A stretch of 64,000 nucleotides of DNA from Paenibacillus sp. FSL H3-0469 (GTDB lineage Bacteria; Bacillota; Bacilli; Paenibacillales; Paenibacillaceae): assembly GCF_038051945.1 (NCBI RefSeq), contig NZ_CP150302.1:5394001-5458000 (forward strand), given 5' to 3'. Under the pieces are notes generated by a model that searched no databases, was not told the origin of the DNA, and was given only the letters and a program-made list of their open reading frames with translations. The position numbers were made by a program, and so were the translations under genes. Below, piece by piece: positions 51,668 to 60,581 of this stretch. Position 1 is the stretch's first letter; each line of letters opens with the position of its first letter.

Positions 51668-53233
51668 ATGGTAAAAAGAATCCAGCAAATCGTAACACTC
51701 ATCCTCGCCTTGTTCATTGGGCTGTTCATCGCTGCATCCTTCTTTCTCCGGGCGAAATATAATTATTCCGTGTATGGAGACCGGGCGGTGCTGGAAGGGC
51801 AGCAGCCGCTTGTGTTCCTGCTATGGATTGTAGTTGTTCTGGGACTGGGCTTCGTGCTGTACAGACTCTCCCGGAAGCTTGAAAGGTATAGCCGGGCCAA
51901 GGTTATTCCAGCTGTTCTGCTGTTGTCTGGTGCCATGCAGCTTGTGATTATTTTTCTGTTCACCCGCATGCCTACAGATGATTCACAGACGGTGCTGTCC
52001 CTGGCCTGGGCGATGCTCTATGACAAGGATTATTCCTCCTTCCAGTCAGGCGGATACCTGTACATGTTCCCTTTTAATTTCTCCTTCGTGCTGTATCTGA
52101 AGGCGCTGCTGCTTCTGTTCCCGGACAATTATCTGGTGATCAAAAGCTTCAATATCCTCTTTTCGCTCGTCACCACGCTGGTCATCTACCTGCTTTGCCA
52201 AGAGCTGAATCCCAAATCAAGCAGGAAGGACTATGGCCTTCTGATTGTGTCTGCGACCTATGTTCCGGCTTTGTTCATGAGCAACTTCATCTATAATGAT
52301 GGAATTGCCACGGCTCTGCTCACCAGCGCGCTCTACTTCGGAGTCAGGTTCATCCGCAGAAGATCCATGAAGGATATGCTGTTCGCGGCAGTACTGCTGA
52401 CACTTGGCAACTACTTCCGCAGTATAGGTATGATCTTTCTGATTGCCATTGTTCTCAGTCTGCTCCTGAACCTGCGGGCGATTGGCGTGAAGAAGGTCAT
52501 TGCCGCCGTTGGAGTAACGCTGCTGCTGTGGGTTCTTCCTGCCTGGATTCAGAATACGGCGCTTCAGGCAACAGACATTGTGGACGAATCTCCGTCCAGC
52601 AATTCTGCTCCAGTGTACATGTGGCTGAATATGGGGATTAATCTGGAGACACTCGGGTTCTGGGATGACCGGGAGAGCTATAATATCTACCAGCAGGAGG
52701 CCGGCTATAACAAAGCGGAGAGTGTAGAACTGTTCAAGGCGTCCATCCGCAGCAAGCTCTCTGACGCGACCTTAACTGAGCTTGCAGGAATGTATTATAA
52801 AAAGCTGGTTTGGACCTGGACGGAAGGAACGTATCAGATAGAGCGCTACGGGATAGGAAATGAAGGAGCCTCCTCCACTGGCGGGAGGGGCGGTATGGTG
52901 ATGGGCCACTACAGCTATTCCACAGCTGCAAGCAGGGTGTTTGAAGGTGCTTCTATGTACCGGAGCGCCTTGCTGTGGGCCTTATATGTCCAGAATTTCC
53001 TGATGTACGTCTTCATTCTGATCCGGTTAATCCGGGGACTGCGGGCTAAGCGCTTCGCGGAGACCCCGCTCCTTCTGGTGATTCTTGGCTTCATCGGGTT
53101 CTACCTGCTCTGGGAGATTAAGTCCCGGTATCTGTATCCCGTGTATCCGCTGCTGCTTGTCTTGTCTTACCTGGGTTTCCAAGATGCCTATGCCCTGCTG
53201 ACCGGCAGAAGGAGGTCTCATGATGCGGACTAA
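51668..53233 (+). CDS. GT-C type membrane glycosyltransferase (PMT/ArnT-like)
   Basis: 521 residues with about eleven membrane helices. The first extracytoplasmic loop carries an acidic pair (RMPTDDSQTVLSLAWAML), where polyprenyl-phosphate-sugar-dependent transferases keep catalytic Asp residues. A large soluble loop at ~290-420 precedes the last helices. It resembles ArnT/PMT_2 enzymes that move a sugar from a lipid carrier to an external acceptor; the acceptor is unknown. The next gene, for a tiny lipoprotein, overlaps its end by 14 nt and may be a partner or acceptor. Confidence 0.75.
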   Translation: MVKRIQQIVTLILALFIGLFIAASFFLRAKYNYSVYGDRAVLEGQQPLVFLLWIVVVLGLGFVLYRLSRKLERYSRAKVIPAVLLLSGAMQLVIIFLFTRMPTDDSQTVLSLAWAMLYDKDYSSFQSGGYLYMFPFNFSFVLYLKALLLLFPDNYLVIKSFNILFSLVTTLVIYLLCQELNPKSSRKDYGLLIVSATYVPALFMSNFIYNDGIATALLTSALYFGVRFIRRRSMKDMLFAAVLLTLGNYFRSIGMIFLIAIVLSLLLNLRAIGVKKVIAAVGVTLLLWVLPAWIQNTALQATDIVDESPSSNSAPVYMWLNMGINLETLGFWDDRESYNIYQQEAGYNKAESVELFKASIRSKLSDATLTELAGMYYKKLVWTWTEGTYQIERYGIGNEGASSTGGRGGMVMGHYSYSTAASRVFEGASMYRSALLWALYVQNFLMYVFILIRLIRGLRAKRFAETPLLLVILGFIGFYLLWEIKSRYLYPVYPLLLVLSYLGFQDAYALLTGRRRSHDAD

Positions 53234-53468
53234 GAAATATTACATCACCTTAATCATTAGTATGCTTAGCTGTTCGCTGCTGCTCACTTCCTGCGAAGCA
53301 GTCACGGCTCAGAATATCACCAGTGCAGACTTCAATTCCCGGCCCGGCGGATTCCCCGGCATGAACGGCGGCGCGGGCTTCAGGGACGGGAGCAGGGGAA
53401 TGAACCGGGAAGGCACTGGCAAGAGGGGGATGCAAAGGCCAGACGGGAGGGCAGACAGCACGCAATGA
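53220..53468 (+). CDS. small Gly/Arg-rich lipoprotein
   Basis: 82 residues, ATG with GAAGGAGG upstream. The signal peptide has lipobox LLTSC. The mature part is disordered and rich in Gly, Arg and Met (GGFPGMNGGAGFRDGSRGMN, then REGTGKRGMQRPDG). It overlaps the glycosyltransferase gene, so it is translated in the same operon. No function is known. Ser/Thr residues could be glycosylation targets of the upstream enzyme, which is speculative. Confidence 0.65.
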   Translation: MMRTKKYYITLIISMLSCSLLLTSCEAVTAQNITSADFNSRPGGFPGMNGGAGFRDGSRGMNREGTGKRGMQRPDGRADSTQ

Positions 53469-53529
53469 TTGCGAAGCAGTGGACGCTGAGCTGTTATCCC
53501 GCTATCCGCTTTGTGACACTGCCGCTTTG

Positions 53530-54060
53530 TCACTCTGCCAGTCCTTCAGGACAATGCTTTTTCCATTTCCGGATTTTCCCCCGAAAGGTCTTGAACGGAG
53601 CGGCAGAGTTAATGTGAATCCACCGGGCCATCGGCCAGTTCTCCTTGGTTCCGGTCCACTTACGCGCGCCTTGGATGAACAGCTCCTCCTCCGTCAATGT
53701 TTCGATCCAGTCCAGCCACTGTTGCTCTGATTGCCGGAAGAGCTCGCGCAACTCAGGCAGAGAATACTCCGCATATTTGCTGTAAAAGGACTGATACAAC
53801 CCGCCGAGCTGATTCCACTTGAAATCCGCAGCGGGCATGGAGAAGGTCTGTCCCTCCAGCTCGCTCCGGTCCCAGCCCCTAACCAAATCCAGCCAGCCCA
53901 GCTGATAAGCGATGATCTCGGCAGGGGTTTTGTCCACCTCGGGAATTCGCATATCCTTATATGTATTGTTAATTCCATCATACTCGGCATCCAAGAGCAG
54001 GTACAGATTATGGATCGAGTCCATCAGCTCCTGCCGGGATGAGTATTCATAGCTTGCCAT
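53530..54060 (-). CDS. ClbS/DfsB-family four-helix protein
   Basis: 176 residues from ATG 54060, with AAAGGAG 8 nt upstream. SRQELMDSIHNLYLLLDAEYDGI, TPAEIIAYQLGWLDLVRGW and the C-terminal NSAAPFKTFRGKIRKWKK match the ClbS/DfsB (DUF1706) family. ClbS protects colibactin producers by hydrolysing the toxin's cyclopropane; most members have unknown roles. It is cytosolic and monocistronic. Confidence 0.85.
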   Translation of the reverse strand: MASYEYSSRQELMDSIHNLYLLLDAEYDGINNTYKDMRIPEVDKTPAEIIAYQLGWLDLVRGWDRSELEGQTFSMPAADFKWNQLGGLYQSFYSKYAEYSLPELRELFRQSEQQWLDWIETLTEEELFIQGARKWTGTKENWPMARWIHINSAAPFKTFRGKIRKWKKHCPEGLAE

Positions 54061-54136
54061 AACAATCACTCCTTTCCTCTGGTTATACCACAGGGTTGTG
54101 ACAACAGTCTGTCCAGTTTAATAGGATGATGGAGAA

Positions 54137-54691
54137 TTATTGCCAAATACGCTGTACACTCACAAGCTTGTTCTCAACGAAGCTTAGCTTATAGATGTCG
54201 GGCATTTCTAACTGCTTCCAGAAGCTATAATCATAACGCTTATCCAGAGCATTCATGATCAGGACCATCATATTACCGTGCGTTCCGATAGCGATTGAAT
54301 TTCCTTTATATTGCTGCAAAACTTTATAGAGTGCTTGTACGCCTCTCTTCTGGGCAACCAGATTGGATTCTCCTCCCGGCCAGGCGAAGGAATAATCCGC
54401 CCAGACCTGATCCATAGCAAGCCCGAAATCGGCGACAGGCTCAGCAGATAAGATTCTTTCTTTAAAATCATCTTCAATTACAATCCTAGTCCTGAGCGGT
54501 TTCTCCAGCCCCTCAATGGTTTGTATAGCCCGTTTATAGGGACTAGAGATCAGAATGTTAATATTCTCATGAAGTAGTAGACGGGTAACTCTCTGTGCGT
54601 CTGCCCGTCCATCTTCGGATAAAGGTCTATTCAATTCGTCGGTAGAATAAGTAGAGTGAGCATGTCGTACGAAGTACAGAGTGGTAATCAT
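54137..54691 (-). CDS. histidine phosphatase family protein
   Basis: 184 residues. The phosphoglycerate-mutase-like RHG motif reads LYFVRHAHSTYS. The second catalytic region is SSPYKRAIQTIEG, and the distal His is in AIGTHGNMMVLIMNALD. Small members act as broad phosphatases. The substrate is unknown. It is divergent from the AraC-GyrI gene across ~65 nt. Confidence 0.88.
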   Translation of the reverse strand: MITTLYFVRHAHSTYSTDELNRPLSEDGRADAQRVTRLLLHENINILISSPYKRAIQTIEGLEKPLRTRIVIEDDFKERILSAEPVADFGLAMDQVWADYSFAWPGGESNLVAQKRGVQALYKVLQQYKGNSIAIGTHGNMMVLIMNALDKRYDYSFWKQLEMPDIYKLSFVENKLVSVQRIWQ

Positions 54692-54757
54692 TCACTATCG
54701 CCTCATCTATTAATATTTATACAGTATTGTAACACGAAGAGGACGGGGGATTCAGTG

Positions 54758-55675
54758 ATGAAGGAGCAGTATGGAGAGAGGATCAAGCAGGTCATTGCCT
54801 ACATAGAAAATCACAGCAGCCAGCCGCTGCGGCTGGATCAGCTGGCGGAGATCTCCCATTTCTCCAAATATCATTTCACCAGAATATTTACAGCCTTCAC
54901 CGGCATGACGCCCATGGCCTTCGTAACCAGGAAGCGCGTCGAGCAGGCCTTGGTGCTGCTTAGCCGGACGAATCAGACGATTCTGGAGATTGCAGGGGAG
55001 AGCGGCTTTGAATCGGTCTCCGCCTTGAATGTCCATTTCAAACGGCATTTCGGCTGTACGCCCAGCAGTGTCAGGAACAGCAGGCAGAAACATAGCAATT
55101 TCCCGTCACTCCTCAGCAATAAGCAGGCAGAGCTGGCCGCCCTGGCGGATTACAATAAAGCCGAAGGTAATTCGCTGTTAAGGAGGGCATGGGACAGTAT
55201 GGTGGAACTTAGAGTAATTGCAGAAGTTGAAGTCGCTTATGTCAGGCATATTGGTAGTTACCTGGACACGCATCACGCATGGGACAAGCTAACCGGCTGG
55301 GCTACTGAGAAGGGGCTGCATCCGGCGAATCAGCAGTTCATCGGAATCTCACTGGATGACGGGGAACTTACGGAAGAGTCTGTATGCCGCTATGATGCTT
55401 GCGTTACACTTCCGGAGGGATTCGAACGGGAGGCCCATCGGGAGGAGGTAGCATACAAGACTCTATCCGGCGGGCAGTATGCGGTGTATTCCTACTATGA
55501 TACGTTAGAGAGATTTGTCCTTGCGTATGATACGATGTTCAGCGTATGGTTACCCCGCAGCGGCTATGAAGCCGATGACCGGCCATGTCTTGAATTCTGT
55601 CTGAATGATCCTGCGCAGGACCCGCAGGGCAAGTGCATGGTTGAGCTGTACGTCCCCATTAGGCCAAGCGCTTAA
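54758..55675 (+). CDS. AraC-family regulator with GyrI-like effector domain
   Basis: 305 residues from ATG 54758. The open frame to 54656 overlaps the divergent gene and is not coding. The N-terminal DNA-binding part (RLDQLAEISHFSKYHFTRIF, ILEIAGESGFESVSALNVHF) precedes a GyrI/BmrR-C-like domain (VEVAYVRHIGSYLDTHHAWD, TLSGGQYAVYSYYDTLERF). This is the Rob/SbmC layout, in which lipophilic drugs are sensed. It is followed by a GNAT gene ~25 nt on, so it is probably an inducible drug-modification pair. Confidence 0.88.
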   Translation: MKEQYGERIKQVIAYIENHSSQPLRLDQLAEISHFSKYHFTRIFTAFTGMTPMAFVTRKRVEQALVLLSRTNQTILEIAGESGFESVSALNVHFKRHFGCTPSSVRNSRQKHSNFPSLLSNKQAELAALADYNKAEGNSLLRRAWDSMVELRVIAEVEVAYVRHIGSYLDTHHAWDKLTGWATEKGLHPANQQFIGISLDDGELTEESVCRYDACVTLPEGFEREAHREEVAYKTLSGGQYAVYSYYDTLERFVLAYDTMFSVWLPRSGYEADDRPCLEFCLNDPAQDPQGKCMVELYVPIRPSA

Positions 55676-55699
55676 GGATCAGAGAAGGGAGTGCCCCGG

Positions 55700-56302
55700 G
55701 TGAAGATGGAGATTGTATTTGACCAGTTCCCTGTCTTAAGATCAGAGGAGCTGGTGCTGGGCAAGATTGAGGAGCAGCATCTGGACGGGCTGTTCGAGAT
55801 TTACAGCAATGACCATGTGTTCGAATATTGCGGGATTATCCCCAAGCACAATAAGACTACAGTCAAGAGCATGATCGGTCATTATGAGCGGGATTATGGC
55901 AAAAGATCGCGGATCAAGTGGGGCATCTTCGCTCCAGCGGACGATACGCACCTGCTCGGAATCATTGAAGCCTGCGACTTCAATCAGAGGGTTAATATGG
56001 TCACCATTGGCTACTTCCTTGCGGAAGCCCAGTGGGGGAGGGGCCTCGCCTCCAGGGCCGTTGAGCTGTTGACAGCATTTCTGTTCCAGCAGGCTCAGGT
56101 GAACCGGATTCAGGCGGAAGTGATGCTGAATAATGAGCCCTCCAAGAAGGTGCTGCTGAAGAACGGATACGTCAAGGAAGGAATGCTGCGGCAGGCGGCC
56201 CTCTGGTCCGGCAAGGGCGTGGTCGATCTGGAGATCTATAGTATGCTGAGGGAAGAGTATATGAAGGTTCTACAACCGGACCATGAGGCCCTTATTTTGT
56301 GA
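55700..56302 (+). CDS. RimJ/RimL-type GNAT acetyltransferase
   Basis: 200 residues. Start GTG 55700 is 9 nt after AAGGGAG. GTG 55691 abuts it and ATG 55706 is 15 nt away, so the start is uncertain. The GNAT core is YFLAEAQWGRGLASRAVELLTAFLF with the GRGLAS coenzyme A loop, then MLNNEPSKKVLLKNGYVKEG. It modifies an amino group on a protein, antibiotic or metabolite. It is likely co-transcribed with the AraC-GyrI regulator. Confidence 0.86.
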   Translation: MKMEIVFDQFPVLRSEELVLGKIEEQHLDGLFEIYSNDHVFEYCGIIPKHNKTTVKSMIGHYERDYGKRSRIKWGIFAPADDTHLLGIIEACDFNQRVNMVTIGYFLAEAQWGRGLASRAVELLTAFLFQQAQVNRIQAEVMLNNEPSKKVLLKNGYVKEGMLRQAALWSGKGVVDLEIYSMLREEYMKVLQPDHEALIL

Positions 56303-56594
56303 AAAAGACTGCTTTATCGCTCGTCCGCGGACTGAGGGGCCGTTATAAGGCCAGTTGGTGATGGAAATGAGGCAAGAGCGGCTAGTTAAGTGCATGTGAG
56401 TCCGCTTAGCCCGTGAAATGGTGCAATGTACAGGAATAGCGGCTCTCCAGTCCGCATGGATCGCAGCAGGAGTATTAGTATTGCTTAATTGCACGAAATT
56501 GAGAAAGCCAGTAACAGTAGTCTTAGGCGGTAACGGATCTTACGTGAGGGCGCAATCTTCACTGAAGATGTGCTGTACGGTCCAACTAAGCATG
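56303..56594. other. gene-free intergenic stretch with weak ~50-bp periodicity
   Basis: GTCCGC occurs at 56323, 56400 and 56450 and AGCGGCT at 56377 and 56438, suggesting a decayed array like the others in this window, but units are too diverged to align by eye. No reading frame with a ribosome binding site is seen. Confidence 0.3.
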
Positions 56595-56635
56595 CCAAAA
56601 ACCGCAGACAGGGGAGCCCCTGCTGCGGTTTTTGG
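56595..56635. terminator. bidirectional terminator
   Basis: CCAAAAACCGCAG (56595-56607) pairs with CTGCGGTTTTTGG (56622-56635 region) with an inner GGGG/CCCC hairpin. Confidence 0.9.
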
Positions 56636-56696
56636 CGATTCCTTAAAATATAAGAATCTAAATGTTTCACACGATAGATTATCCTTCTATTTCTCG

Positions 56697-56740
56697 CTGA
56701 AACGGTACCGTCCTTTAAAAGGACGGCAAAGCCGTTTCCA
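56697..56740. repeat. nested hairpin element
   Basis: GAAACGG..CCGTCCTTT pairs with AAAGGACGG..CCGTTTC. It may terminate the minus-strand ABC operon. Its right flank GCCGTTTCCACTTG (56731-56744) recurs exactly at 51543-51556 and resembles array D. Confidence 0.55.
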
Positions 56741-56804
56741 CTTGTTTGAACCTATATAAATTGAACTACAAGTACAATCTATATAGCCTTACTTGCGTTG
56801 CACA

Positions 56805-58580
56805 TCAGGCTTCCATCTTCTGCGCCGTATACAGCCGGTGGTACAGGCCGCGGCGGGCGATCAGCTCGTCATGGGAGCCGCTCTCGGCGATGCCCTTGTT
56901 CGAGACATACATGATCCGGTCGCAGTTCTTCACTGTAGACAGGCGGTGCGCGATGATGAACGAGGTCCGGCCCTTAAGCAGCTCATTCAGCCCCTTCTGG
57001 AGCAGACGCTCGGTCTGCGCATCGATGGAGGAGGTCGCTTCATCCAGGATGAGGATCCGCGGGTTGGCCAGCAGTGTTCTGGCGAACGAGATGAGCTGCC
57101 GCTGTCCCTGGGAGAGCTTGGAGCCGCGTTCGTTCACTTCGGTCTGGTAGCCCTGATCGAATTCGCGGATGAAGTCGTCCGCGCAGACCGCCTTCGCGGC
57201 GGCGATAACTTCCTCCTCGGTCGCATCCGGTCTGCCGTAGCGGATATTGTCCATAATGGTTCCCGAGAAAATAAAGCTGTCCTGCAGCATGATCCCCATC
57301 TGGCTGCGCAGCGATTTCAGCGTGATCTGCGAGATATCCTGCCCGTCGATCAGAATGCGTCCGCCGGTCAGGTTATAGAAGCGCGAGATCAGGTTGACGA
57401 CGGTGGTCTTCCCCGCACCGGTCGGACCGACCAGAGCCACGCTCTCACCTGCTGCCACATCGAAGGAGATATTCTCCAGAATGTTGAGGCCCGGATCGTA
57501 GGCGAAGGTGACATCATCGAACGTCACCCGGCCCTCGACCGGCGGCAGCGCCTTCGCACCGGGGATATCGCTGACCGTCACCGGCTCATCCAGCGTCTCG
57601 AAGATCCGCTCCAGATAAGCCACCGCATTAATGAAGTTATTGTACAGGTTCGACAGGTTCAGGATCGGCTGCCAGAAGCGGGCCGCATAGCTGCTCATGG
57701 CGAGAATGACGCCCAGCGTCATATTTTGCGGGTCCAGCGTCAGCAGGCCGACCAGGAAGATCATAGCCGTAACAATGGTAGACAGGTTGTCGACACTGAA
57801 CGGAATCAGAATGTTGTAACGCAGCGCCTTCATCCAGGCCGTGCGGAAGTTACCGGCCAGACGGGTGAAGATCCCTTCATTGCGCGTCTCCCGGGAGAAC
57901 ATCTGGGTAACACCGATGCCGCTGATGCTCTCCTGCAGATAAGCATTCAGGTTGGAGCTTTTGTTCGAGACGGCCTGCCAGGCCCGGCGCTGCCGGGTCT
58001 TGATCAGCAGCATGATGCCGAGGAACACCGGCAGTCCGGCCAGAATGATGAAGGAGAGCCGCACATCCACAGCGAACATGAACACCGCGATAAAGATCAG
58101 GTTCACAATCTCCAGAATGAAGTTGATAATTCCGTTCGATAACACATCGGAGACCGCATTGACATAGTTCACGACCCGGATCAGGATTTTGCCCTGCGGC
58201 CGGTCGTCGTAATATTTGAATGGCAGGTCCTGCAGATGCTTAAACAGATCTGTGCGGATATCGAAGATAATATCCTGACCCACACTTGTCATAATCCGCG
58301 AGCGGATGGTCGCCAGAATGACGCTGACCACAATCGTTGCCAGCATTAGCGCCGACCAGCCGGCCAATGCGCCCATATCTTTGGCGGGAATCGTCACATC
58401 CACCACATGCTGCATGATCAGCGGGGCCGACAGGGCAATCGCCGCCGACAATGCACTAAGCGCGAATGCAATCAGCATAGGCTTCTTTTTGCGTCTGATA
58501 TAGACCATGGCCCGCCGGAAATGCTTGATATTGAACGGCGATTCCAGATTCTCATCGACATCGAATTTATTCCTGGCCAA
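56805..58580 (-). CDS. ABC exporter half-transporter, canonical ATPase
   Basis: 591 residues. The start is TTG (58580), with AGGTGA 6 nt upstream inside the preceding gene (14-nt overlap). Six membrane helices (~30-320) are followed by Walker A GPTGAGKTT, signature LSQGQRQL, Walker B ILILDEATSSID with catalytic Glu, and IAHRLST. It belongs to the type IV heterodimeric multidrug exporters (BmrC/BmrD, TM287/288-like). The partner is encoded just upstream. Substrates are probably drugs or lipids. Confidence 0.92.
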   Translation of the reverse strand: MARNKFDVDENLESPFNIKHFRRAMVYIRRKKKPMLIAFALSALSAAIALSAPLIMQHVVDVTIPAKDMGALAGWSALMLATIVVSVILATIRSRIMTSVGQDIIFDIRTDLFKHLQDLPFKYYDDRPQGKILIRVVNYVNAVSDVLSNGIINFILEIVNLIFIAVFMFAVDVRLSFIILAGLPVFLGIMLLIKTRQRRAWQAVSNKSSNLNAYLQESISGIGVTQMFSRETRNEGIFTRLAGNFRTAWMKALRYNILIPFSVDNLSTIVTAMIFLVGLLTLDPQNMTLGVILAMSSYAARFWQPILNLSNLYNNFINAVAYLERIFETLDEPVTVSDIPGAKALPPVEGRVTFDDVTFAYDPGLNILENISFDVAAGESVALVGPTGAGKTTVVNLISRFYNLTGGRILIDGQDISQITLKSLRSQMGIMLQDSFIFSGTIMDNIRYGRPDATEEEVIAAAKAVCADDFIREFDQGYQTEVNERGSKLSQGQRQLISFARTLLANPRILILDEATSSIDAQTERLLQKGLNELLKGRTSFIIAHRLSTVKNCDRIMYVSNKGIAESGSHDELIARRGLYHRLYTAQKMEA

Positions 58581-60342
58581 TCTCGGTCACCTGCCTTCCA
58601 ATGCCCTCGTTCTGAAGCATGAATACATCATAGTAATAACCCCGCTTCGCCAGCAGCTCGGCGTGGGTCCCTTCCTCAATCAAGCGCCCGCCCTCCAGGA
58701 TCAGAATGCGGTCAGCCTGGGCCGTAGTGGATACCCGCTGTGCGATGATGATCTTCGTGCAGGGATACTCCAGCTCCCGGAGGCTGCGCTGGATATGCTC
58801 CTCGGTCTCCAGATCGACCGCTGAGGTCGTATCATCCAGGATCAGAATCGGACGTTGGACCGCCAGGGCGCGGGCCAGCGCAATCCGCTGCTTTTGGCCC
58901 CCGGACAACCCGACACCGCGTTCCCCGACTACGGTATCGTAGCCTTCAGGCATTTTGACAATGAAATCATGGGCAGCGGCCAGAGCCGCGTAAGCCTGCG
59001 CATCCTCCTCAGGCAGATCGGGATCGCCGTAGGCAATGTTGCCGTCAATGGTATCGGAGAACAGCAGGACATCCTGCGTAGCCATCCCGATATTCCCGCG
59101 CAGCTCATCCAGCTCAAGCTCCCGGACATCTCTGTCGTCCACCAGCACACGCCCGCCAGCCACATCATAGAAGCGGGGAATGAGGTTGATAAGCGAGGTT
59201 TTGCCGGAGCCGGTGGCCCCCATAATCGCAATGGTCTCGCCGGGGGCGATCGTGAAGCTCACATCATCCAGCACGGTAGCGTTATCATATTTGAACCGGA
59301 CATGGTCGAATTCAATCCGTCCCTCATAGCGGCGGTGCTCTACCGGATTGTGATCGTTGGCAATTGCCGGACGGGCGTAATAGATATCGACGATTTTGGA
59401 TAAGCTGGCAAAGAAACGCTGGATATCATTAATAATAATCCCGATATTGCGCATCGGGTTCGAGACAGCCCAGATCAGCGAGGAGAACGCCGTGAACTCA
59501 CCGAAGGTAATCCGGCCCTCCATCACATAGTAACCGCCGGCCAGCATCAGGACCACGTTGAAGCCTTGGGCGAACGACTCCAGATAAGGGAAGTAGTCGA
59601 GCCAGACGAGGGCCGCTTTTTTATTCGCCACCGCGTAGTTGACATTCTTCTCTGTGAACTTGGCAATCTCGAACTCCTCACGGGCAAAAGCCTTCACCAC
59701 CCGGTTCCCGGAGATATTCTCCTGGGTCGTCGTATTAAGCTGGGACAGCCGTTCGCGCAGGTCGATGTACATCGGGCGCACTCGCTTGGCGAAGATAAAG
59801 GCCACTACAAAAATCGGCGGGGACAGGATCAGCATCCACAGCGTCAGCTTCACATCAATTGTGAGGAAATAAATGACGGCTGCCAGGAAAATCGTAAGCG
59901 ATTCAATGATCGTTTTGAAAATCCACGCCATCGAGTGGCGGACCATATCCAGATCCCCCGTCATTTTGGTCATCAGGTCCCCGGTGCGGTTGCGGTCATA
60001 ATATTCCCGGTCCTGGCCCTGAATCTTGTTGTACAGATAAATCCGGATATTGTACATCATATTCTGTGAAGAAATTTCGTACTGCATGGTCGTAAAGTAT
60101 GCCAGCCCTGTACGGAGCAGAGAGAAGCCGATCATGCCCAGGCACAGTGCAATAAGCAGTCCGCGTCCTGTAGCAAGATTCTCTCCTGCGTGGTCACCGG
60201 CAATGAACGTATCGACGATGCGCTGGCTGATGTAGGGGTTCACAATCGTAAGACTTGAGCCCACCACCGAGAGGCAGAGCGCCACGATATACCGCGCCCG
60301 GTTGCCCTCCAGGTTCTGCCACAGCCATTTGATTTCAAACAT
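58567..60342 (-). CDS. ABC exporter half-transporter, degenerate ATPase site
   Basis: 591 residues from ATG 60342 (MFEIKWLWQNLEGNRARY), with AGGTGA upstream. The longer frame to 60495 has no site. Six membrane helices precede an ATPase with GATGSGKTS, LSGGQKQR, and a Walker B ending ILILDDTTS. Asp replaces the catalytic Glu, and the switch His is Gln (IAQRVST). Such substitutions define the non-hydrolysing subunit of asymmetric heterodimeric exporters, so this pairs with 56805-58580. Confidence 0.92.
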   Translation of the reverse strand: MFEIKWLWQNLEGNRARYIVALCLSVVGSSLTIVNPYISQRIVDTFIAGDHAGENLATGRGLLIALCLGMIGFSLLRTGLAYFTTMQYEISSQNMMYNIRIYLYNKIQGQDREYYDRNRTGDLMTKMTGDLDMVRHSMAWIFKTIIESLTIFLAAVIYFLTIDVKLTLWMLILSPPIFVVAFIFAKRVRPMYIDLRERLSQLNTTTQENISGNRVVKAFAREEFEIAKFTEKNVNYAVANKKAALVWLDYFPYLESFAQGFNVVLMLAGGYYVMEGRITFGEFTAFSSLIWAVSNPMRNIGIIINDIQRFFASLSKIVDIYYARPAIANDHNPVEHRRYEGRIEFDHVRFKYDNATVLDDVSFTIAPGETIAIMGATGSGKTSLINLIPRFYDVAGGRVLVDDRDVRELELDELRGNIGMATQDVLLFSDTIDGNIAYGDPDLPEEDAQAYAALAAAHDFIVKMPEGYDTVVGERGVGLSGGQKQRIALARALAVQRPILILDDTTSAVDLETEEHIQRSLRELEYPCTKIIIAQRVSTTAQADRILILEGGRLIEEGTHAELLAKRGYYYDVFMLQNEGIGRQVTEIGQE

Positions 60343-60581
60343 CTGATCACCTGTTTCCTGTTGTCTTGTGATAAACAAAGTGATTATAACACTATGAACC
60401 AAAATGTATAGGTTCTGGGGCAATTTATTGTTACAAATGGTGAAACTTTCTGCTGGAGTAATCCAGTAATTCTGCATTGCGTTAATGTAGATCACAGCTT
60501 ACAATGATGCTTACATATTAAGATAGATTGCGTGGAGTACATGTGAGGTGTACAGGTGTACATATGAGGAGGAGCATTTCG

